Assembly (NCBI GenBank): GCA_018873225.1
Contig: JAEILZ010000009.1
Span: forward strand, 2,950,960 to 3,014,959
Length of the DNA stretch: 64,000 nucleotides
Origin: [Phialemoniopsis] sp. UDSM-2020
Lineage: Eukaryota > Ascomycota > Sordariomycetes > Thyridiales > Thyridiaceae
Reading direction: 5' to 3'
Shown: positions 56,940 through 64,000 of the stretch, in pieces
Layout of the letters: each line of letters opens with the position of its first letter
Numbering within the stretch: position 1 is the stretch's first letter
Notes under the pieces: generated by a model
What the model was told of the DNA's origin: nothing
Seen by the model: only the letters and a program-made list of their open reading frames with translations
Databases searched by the model: none
Made by a program: the position numbers and the translations under genes

Positions 56940-59795
56940 AATATATTTAAATTTTTATTTACTTTATATATTATTTTTTTATAAAATAAATAAAAAATTA
57001 TTATATAATAGAAAAGCTTTAATTTTTATAATTTAATAATTTAGCTTTAGCTAAATAATTATAAAATAATTTTAAATTTATTAATAATTAATTATTAATT
57101 AAAAAAATAAACCTTTAAAATAATTTTAAATTTATAAGATTTAATTTTATATTTTTATTAAGAATAAAAATTAATTACTAATTATTATTATATTTATTTA
57201 ATCTATATAATTTTATTATAATTTTAAATCTTTTTTAAAAGTTATTTAAAATAAAATAATATCTAGTTAATATAGAAAAATAATTAATTTAATTAAAATT
57301 ATAAAATATTTTATAAGTAAATTAAATATAATTTAAATAATTATTAAAAGTAATATAATTAAAATTATTAATATTTTAATTATTATTAAATTATAAATAA
57401 TTTAAAATTAAATTATTTAATTTAAATTATTATAATATAGAAATTTTAGAAATAAAACTATAAATTATTTATTAATATTTAAAAATAAAAAAAGATAAAG
57501 AAAAAGAAAAAAAATCTATAAAGATATAGTATAATAAGATATATTTTATATATTAAAATATAAATTATCTATATAGGTTTTATTAATTTAATTATTAATA
57601 ATTATTATTAGGTAGTATATTAGATTTATATTATAATATTATTTTTTTTTTAAAAAAAAGATTTATTTATAAATTAAATTAATATTCTTTAAAAAAAAAT
57701 TTTATTATAAATTAATTTCTAAATAATAAAAGAATATTTTTAAGCTTAATAGGTTTTTTAATTTTTATAAAGTCTTTATAGCTTATTTAGCTAAATTACT
57801 TATTTTCTATAGTTATTTAATAAAATTATTATAATTCTTTTTTATAACTATATATTTTATTATTTTATTCTTTTTAAATTCTTTAATAAGAATTTATTAT
57901 TATTTTTATAAATCTTTATAAATTAATTTTTCTTTATAATCTTTAATTATTCTATTAATTAAATTAATAAATTAATCTCTTTTAAATATTAATTATAAAA
58001 ATTCTTTAATATAATTAAAACCTCTTAAAAATTCTTTATATAATATTAAATAGGATTTAAGTTTTAATCTTTCTATTAAATTTAATATTAAAATTTATTA
58101 TAATTAAACTAAAATAATAAAATATAATTAACTTATTATTTATTTTTATTATTAATAACTTTTATCTTAAAATACTTAATAGTTTATTTTAGTAAGGGAT
58201 TATTAGAATATTTTTATAATTAATTAATATAAAAGATTTAATTTTCTTTTTATTCTTAAAATAATTTGAATTTAAAGAAATATTTTTTTATTCTTTTAAT
58301 CTTATAATATTATTATATTAATAAATAATTAAATTTATCTAATAAATAATTTATTAATTAAATTTTTTTAATAATAAAAATATAATTATTAATATTAAAA
58401 TTAAACTTATAATAACTTTTATTAGTTTAATTATATATTTAATTCTAAGTTTATTATATTATTTTTTAAGTATTATTTAAATATCTTTAAATAATATAAA
58501 TAATTATTTATATTTTTTTTTAATTAAATCTCTTTTTTAATAGTAATCTTTAAATAATTATTTTTTTTTTAATTAATATTAATTAATATTAAGAATTTCT
58601 ATTTAATTTTATATAGTAATAAACTAATAATCTTATAAAAAAAGTTTATTTATATAGTATTTATAATAAATAATACTTTATTTTATTAATTTTAAAGATA
58701 TTTTATATATAATTATAATTATTAATTTAAATATTTATTTATAATTTTAATTTAATTAACTATTTATAAATATCTAGCTAATAATAACTTTTATTTAATT
58801 TTAAAAACTTTAAAGATTTTATTTATAAAATTAACTATAAATTATAGATTATAATTACTAATAATTAATTTTAATATATTAAATATTTAAAAAGATTTCT
58901 AATAATATATTCTTATAATATCTCTAATTATTATAGTTATATAATATAAAATAATTTAAATTTTTTTTATTAGTTAATTAATAATAATTAATATATTATT
59001 ATATTTTTTTTTATTTTTAATTATACTTTTAAAATTTATAATTAAATATTATTAGCTTTAAAAAGATATAAAAAATAGTTTTAATATTCTTAATATTTTA
59101 TTATATAAAACTTTAGAAATATAATATATTAAGTAATTTAATATAAAATAATTAATATCTTTTAATATATATAACTATTAATAATATTTAATTATAATTT
59201 AATAAATTTTATTTTAATTAAAATAAATTATAATAATAATCTTATATATTTATTAAAGTAATTAAATATAAAAATTATCTTTTTTAAGAATTATTAATTA
59301 TTTTTAATAAAAAATTAATTTATTTTTTTAGAATTAAAAGTAGTTTTATTATTTAATTATTTTATTTTAAAAAGATTATATTTTTAAATCTTTTTAATTA
59401 AATTATAAGATCTTATTAATAAGATATATTTTTTTTATTTTAATAATAATAATAATAATATTTTATATATTTATTTATATTTTTAACTAGTTAAAATTAA
59501 ATTTAAATAAAATTATTATTTATTAAGCTTTTTTTTATTCTTTTTAAATATATATATTCTTAGCTTTATATAATAAAATATTAATTATTATATTTTTTAT
59601 TTTTAATTAATATATAATTAAAAAGTAATATTAAATTAATTAATTAGTTTAATTTATTTATTATTTATTTAAAAGATACTTTATAAAGAAGTATTTTAAT
59701 ACTTTATAATTAATATAAATAAAAAAAAATAATTAATTTATAAATTTATTAGTTTTATTTTTTAGTATTTTAAAACCTAATTATTATAATAAAAG
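56940..59795. mobile_element. AT-saturated RIP-mutated repeat DNA (inner block)
   Basis: Nearly pure A/T with abundant TA steps and no open frame. The part 57120-57400 aligns by eye with 59920-60200 in the same orientation (shared landmarks around TTTTATAATTTTAAATC and AATATAGAAA), but almost every C and G of the distal copy is T or A here. It is therefore an older or more strongly mutated copy of the same element family. The remainder is too degraded to identify. Confidence 0.6.
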
Positions 59796-62700
59796 TATAA
59801 ACCTCCTTAAGTAATAGTAATTTAATATTAAAAGCCTATTATTATAGAACTACTAGTGAATTACTAGTAACTAAAAAGGATATCTATAATAGCTCCTTTT
59901 AAAATTCCTAAATCTTTAAGATTTAATCTTATTATTAGATATTACTAAATACTATTAAATACCTTATTTATCTTATTTTACCTAATCTATTATAACCCTT
60001 TTATAATTTTAAATCTTCTTTAAAAGGTTATTTAGAATAAGATAATACTAACTTAATATAGAAAGCAGCCTAAATCATCTAGAACTATAGATTACTTTAT
60101 AAATGAAATAGATATAACCTAACTAGCTAATAAAATTAAATTAGTTAAAATTATTAAAATAATTTTAACCCTTATTATACCTAATTTAATAGCTCTTTAG
60201 GCCTAAATCACCTAGCTAAAACAGCTTATAAAGCTCTAGATATATAAGGCTAAGTTGGCTAGAGAGATAAATATTATAAGATATTACTAATATAACTTTA
60301 ACTTAAGCTTAAATTAGAATAAAATTAGAATTAAAAATCTCTCTATTTTTAATCTAAATTATACCTTAAAATAAAAGAATAATTAGCTTTTAGACCTATA
60401 GTAGACTTTTATAGGAATTAAAAAGAAATATAAAAAGAATAAATAAAGAATTCTTAAGACTCTTATAGAGATAGAATTTAAATATAAAGTAAGATAGAAC
60501 TATTATACTATTAATTTAAATCCTAAACAGTTTAAAGAAGTAAAAATAACTTAGTTTATCTTTAAAGAATAAATAAAGATACTTTTATATTATATATATA
60601 ATAAAAAAGTAGAAATAATAAAGTATCTAACTACTACCTATTAGAAACTAATCTAATTACTAGAAGATTTCTATATCTATCTAGACTCTTTTAAAAAAAA
60701 ATTTATTTCTAACTTAAATAAGAAATAAGCCTTATTCTTTTATTTTAAGCTTAAATATAAACTTTAAAATAGTATTAATCTTTAGAACCTTTAACTACCT
60801 AAGAACTACCTAAAGATAGTTTTATTAGTATCTTAATACTAGTATATAATCTAATTAAAATAGAAATAATCTTATAATTAGATAAATATATTCTTAGATA
60901 ATAACTAAAAAACTAATAAATAATTTCAATATAATTTACTATAGAATCTATAATAAAAAGATTTTAAGCTATAAAAGATAGCCTCTTATATTAATTCTAT
61001 AGCCCCTTATTAGTAAAACTAAAATATCTTAAGAAACCCTATTAAAGTAAATAGAATCTAATTTATCTACTACTTATATAGTAGCTAGAACTATTTCATT
61101 TTAATCTATTCTAAAAGGAATAATAAAGCTAATATTTCTTAAATAAATTAGTATTAGAATAATCACTTAATATAATATAATATAGAAAAAGAATAAATAT
61201 TAAAATAAATATTATTAACTTAATACTATTTCTAATAATAGAAATTAAAATATAATTTTATATATCTATTTAAATTAGAACTAAAAGTAAATTAATAATA
61301 ACTTATATTAACCTTAATATTTATATAGAGATAGATCTAATTAATATAGAATTTATTAAAAAGTATAATCTATAGAAGGTCTAATTAGTAATTTTATATT
61401 TAAATACTACTAATTTAATTATAATTCCTATCTATAGTATTTAAAAAGTTCTAATTAACTTTTATAATTCCTAGAATAAATTATAAGTAATTATTAGAAA
61501 TTATATAATAATTAATTATAATTTATACTTAAAAGATAATCCTATTTTACTATTCTAAACTATACTTTATAATAAGTAAATCTATCTCTTAATATATTAG
61601 AATTAGTAGTAGTTTAAGTACTCTATAGAAGAATTTATTTTAAATAAACTTTAAAGATTTATAAAGAAGATCTATAACTATATAGTTATATTTATAGTAG
61701 TATAAACTCTAGAGAAAATCCTATTTAATAATAAGTTAGATTTAAATCTAAATAGAACTAGTAATATTCTACTAGAGCTTCTTAAATTTAAAAAGATATT
61801 TTTAATAGAAAATATAGGTATATTATTAATCTATTAGTTAAGTAATTATATTATTAACTTAATTAAGAAAGAAGTTCTTCCTATTAAATTAATTTACCTT
61901 TTAAGCTATATTAAATTAAAAGTATTATAAGGATATATTAATAACAACTTAATAAAGAATTAAATTTATCCTTCTAAGAGCTCTATTAACTTACTTATTC
62001 TTTTTATTCTAAAAAAAGATAAAAACTTATAACTTTATATTAATTACTAAAGATTTAATATTATAATAATAAAGAATTAATATCCTCTCTTTCTAATCTT
62101 AAAAATTATAAACTGGATTTTAAGCTTTAAATTCTTTATAAAAATTAATATTAAAAATATATATTATTAAATCTATATTAAATAAGATAATAAATAGAAA
62201 ATAGCATTTTAGATCTAATATAGCTACTATAAGTATCTAGTTATACCTTTTAATCTAATAAATATATTAATAATATTTTAGAATTATATTTATATTATAC
62301 TTTATAACCTATTTAATACCTTTTATATAGTATATTTAAATAATATTCTTATCTTTTTAGAAATAAAAAAAGAATATATTAAATATATAAAATAAGTATT
62401 TATAAAGTTAAAATCTATAGAACTTTTTATTAATTTAAAAAAATATTCTTTCTATTAAAACTAAATAGAATTTTTAGGCTTTATCCTTAGTAATAAAAGT
62501 ATTTTAATAGATCTTTAGTAGATAGATATAATTAATTCTTAGCTAATATTATAATTATATTATAAGATTTAATAGTTTCTAAGGTTTTATAATTTCTACT
62601 ATTAATTTATTAAAAGATACTTAATAGTAATTACTTTTTTAACTATTTTACTTAAAAGTAATTAAAATAAAAGGAAACTAAAAAAGATAAATCTATTTAG

Positions 62701-63894
62701 TATTAAAATAGATATATTTTAATATCTTAAAGAAGTATTTTATTTAATCTCTCTTCTAAAGTATTTTAATTCTAACTAATCTTTAAGATTAGAAACTAAT
62801 ACTTCTATATTTATACTTATAAAGATCCTAATATAATTTAATTTAAAGAGTAATTAATATTTAATTACCTTTTATTTATAAAAGTTTTAAAGTTATAAGT
62901 ATAACTAAAGGACTTTAAATAAAGAGATAATTACTATTATAAAGTCCTTTAAATACTAATAATACTACCTTAAAAGGATATTAACTTAAATTAAAATCCT
63001 ATTAGATTATATTAACTTTTAAAGCTTTATAAAATAATTAAAATTAAATAGAAAGTAAATATATTAATATATATATTTTATACCTTTTAATTTTATTATT
63101 AAATATTAGCTAGAAAAAAGAAATTCTATTAATATACTATTAAAATAGTTAAATTATAATAATAAGAAGACTTATTATAAAAAGTACTTATCTACTTTAT
63201 AATAGAAATTTATTATAATATAAGAGATCTACTTAACTTTAAGATATTAAAAAAAATATAATAAAATATCTTTATAGATAGATATATCTTAGTTAGTTTT
63301 AAAGAAGATTATAATAAAAATCTTATTAGGCTTAGTTTACTTCTAATTATATAAGAAAAAGTATAATAAAATACCTTTATAGATAAATATATTCTAGTTA
63401 GCTTTAAAGAAAATTATAATAAAGATCTTAATAGGCCTAATTTACTCCTAAAAATATAATAATTTACTACTATAAGAAAAAATTATATAAATCTTTATAA
63501 TTCTAAATATTTAGAAATATTTATATATTAGTTACTTTATAGATAATAATATAAAAAGCTTAAGATTAAAATATCTATAACTTAATACTAAGAAATAAAT
63601 AATTTTAAGATAATATACTAAAGAATATTTAGCTTAAGAAGTTAATAATAACTTAAAAGTAAATAAAGACTTTAGAATACTCTTAAAGTATCTATAAGAT
63701 ATTAAACTGATAATATAAGTATAAAAAGATATTATATTAATAAAAAAAGCACCTAAAGAATAATCTTTATATAATAATAGCCTTTTTATATATAAAAAGA
63801 GATTAATAATATCTAATAAAGAATTAATATTATTAAAGATTATCTTTTAATACTATAATAATCCGCTTATAGGCCACTTTAGAGTCAATTAAAC
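59796..63894 (+). mobile_element. Ty3/gypsy retrotransposon remnant, RIP-mutated, cut by the telomere
   Basis: Many TAA/TAG stops, but pol order can be read on the plus strand. Protease-like INIEFIKKYNL is near 61340. Reverse transcriptase spans about 61980-62500: LFILKKDKNL, LYINY, IIIKN-x-YPLSLI, YKYLVIPF, then IVYLNNILIF, with the YLDD box mutated to YLNN at 62333-62344, and IEFLGFI. RNase H remnants are near 62750-63010 (SLRLETNTSIF, YYLKRILT). At 63860-63885 the integrase zinc-binding start NPLIGHFRVN appears and the telomere follows at once. The upstream part (59.9-61.2 kb) would be leader and gag. No long terminal repeat pair was identified. Cytosine loss to TpA is strong evidence for RIP; the element cannot transpose. 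Confidence 0.82.
63252..63461 (+). repeat. 105-bp tandem duplication inside the retrotransposon remnant
   Basis: Two adjacent copies (about 63252-63356 and 63357-63461) share TATAATAAAATA(T/C)CTTTATAG and TTAAAGAA(G/A)ATTATAATAAA at an offset of 105 bp. Most visible differences are transitions, consistent with mutation after duplication. Confidence 0.7.
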
Positions 63895-64000
63895 TAGGGT
63901 TAGGGTTAGGGTTAGGGTTAGGGTTAGGGTTAGGGTTAGGGTTAGGGTTAGGGTTAGGGTTAGGGTTAGGGTTAGGGTTAGGGTTAGGGTTAGGGTTAGG
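63895..64000 (+). repeat. Telomere, TTAGGG repeats
   Basis: About 17.5 uninterrupted TTAGGG units run 5' to 3' to the end of the window, the G-rich strand orientation expected at a right chromosome end. The vertebrate/filamentous-fungal type repeat starts directly after AATTAAAC of the retrotransposon, with no subtelomeric spacer. Confidence 0.98.

Noticed and set aside
56320..63894. AT-rich block as centromeric or mitochondrial DNA
   Set aside because: It ends in telomeric repeats and contains ordered Ty3/gypsy pol remnants with TpA-type decay, so a RIP-mutated subtelomere explains it better.
1..64000. CRISPR arrays, bacterial operons or prophage
   Set aside because: No spaced direct-repeat array exists, and intron-rich genes with fungal domains exclude a prokaryotic origin.

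Overview
The window is the right-hand end of a chromosome of a filamentous ascomycete, most likely a plant-associated Sordariomycete. The evidence is: about 106 nt of TTAGGG repeats closing the sequence; short introns (44-110 nt) with GTRNGT donors, CTNAC-like branch sites and YAG acceptors in almost every gene; fungal-specific families (Zn2Cys6 regulators, PDR-type ABC transporter, CYP450, secreted GH10 and pectate lyase); and an AT-saturated, TpA-rich terminal block that looks like retrotransposon DNA destroyed by repeat-induced point mutation (RIP). No species is claimed.

Layout. 0-17 kb: a ten-exon AAAP amino-acid transporter (+), a coiled-coil protein of unknown function (-), a one-exon Fe-S L-serine dehydratase (+), an SDR oxidoreductase (-), a DUF5672-like type II membrane protein (-), a secreted pectate lyase (+), and a decayed MFS sugar-transporter pseudogene (-). 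17-22 kb: a large NFX1/UPF1-like SF1 helicase gene carrying four in-frame TAG codons (each where CAG/Gln is expected) and a 58-bp tandem duplication that makes a perfect intron; it is followed by a fragment of a zinc alcohol dehydrogenase (ADH). 22-27 kb: one continuous reading frame encoding two Zn2Cys6 transcription factors head to tail. 28-33 kb: an intradiol ring-cleavage dioxygenase followed by a P450, a plausible aromatic-catabolism pair. 33-36 kb: a small secreted cysteine-rich protein and a GH10 endoxylanase. 36-44 kb: a full-length PDR-type ABC exporter divergent from a Zn2Cys6 regulator, with repeated CCGG-core motifs between them. 44-51 kb: a single-pass Ser/Thr-rich surface protein, the second half of the ADH pseudogene, an MFS hexose transporter, and a luminal ER protein ending in KDEL. 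52-56.3 kb: an SNF2-like ATPase gene cut off where the sequence turns into AT-rich DNA. 56.3-63.9 kb: degenerate minisatellites and RIP-mutated elements, including a recognisable Ty3/gypsy pol that ends in the integrase zinc-binding motif exactly where the telomere begins.

How it fits together. The centromere-proximal part is ordinary metabolic and transport genes. From about 17 kb outward the sequence shows subtelomeric turnover: helicase-like genes with RIP-type nonsense changes, an ADH gene whose two halves lie 25 kb apart in opposite orientation with abutting breakpoints (a likely inversion), a fused regulator gene, dispersed GATATCC palindrome repeats around and inside the SNF2-like gene, and a telomere apparently added onto a broken retrotransposon. 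The secreted pectate lyase, xylanase, small cysteine-rich protein, sugar transporters, dioxygenase/P450 and drug exporter together suit a plant-tissue lifestyle. Exon boundaries were derived by eye from splice signals and frame continuity.
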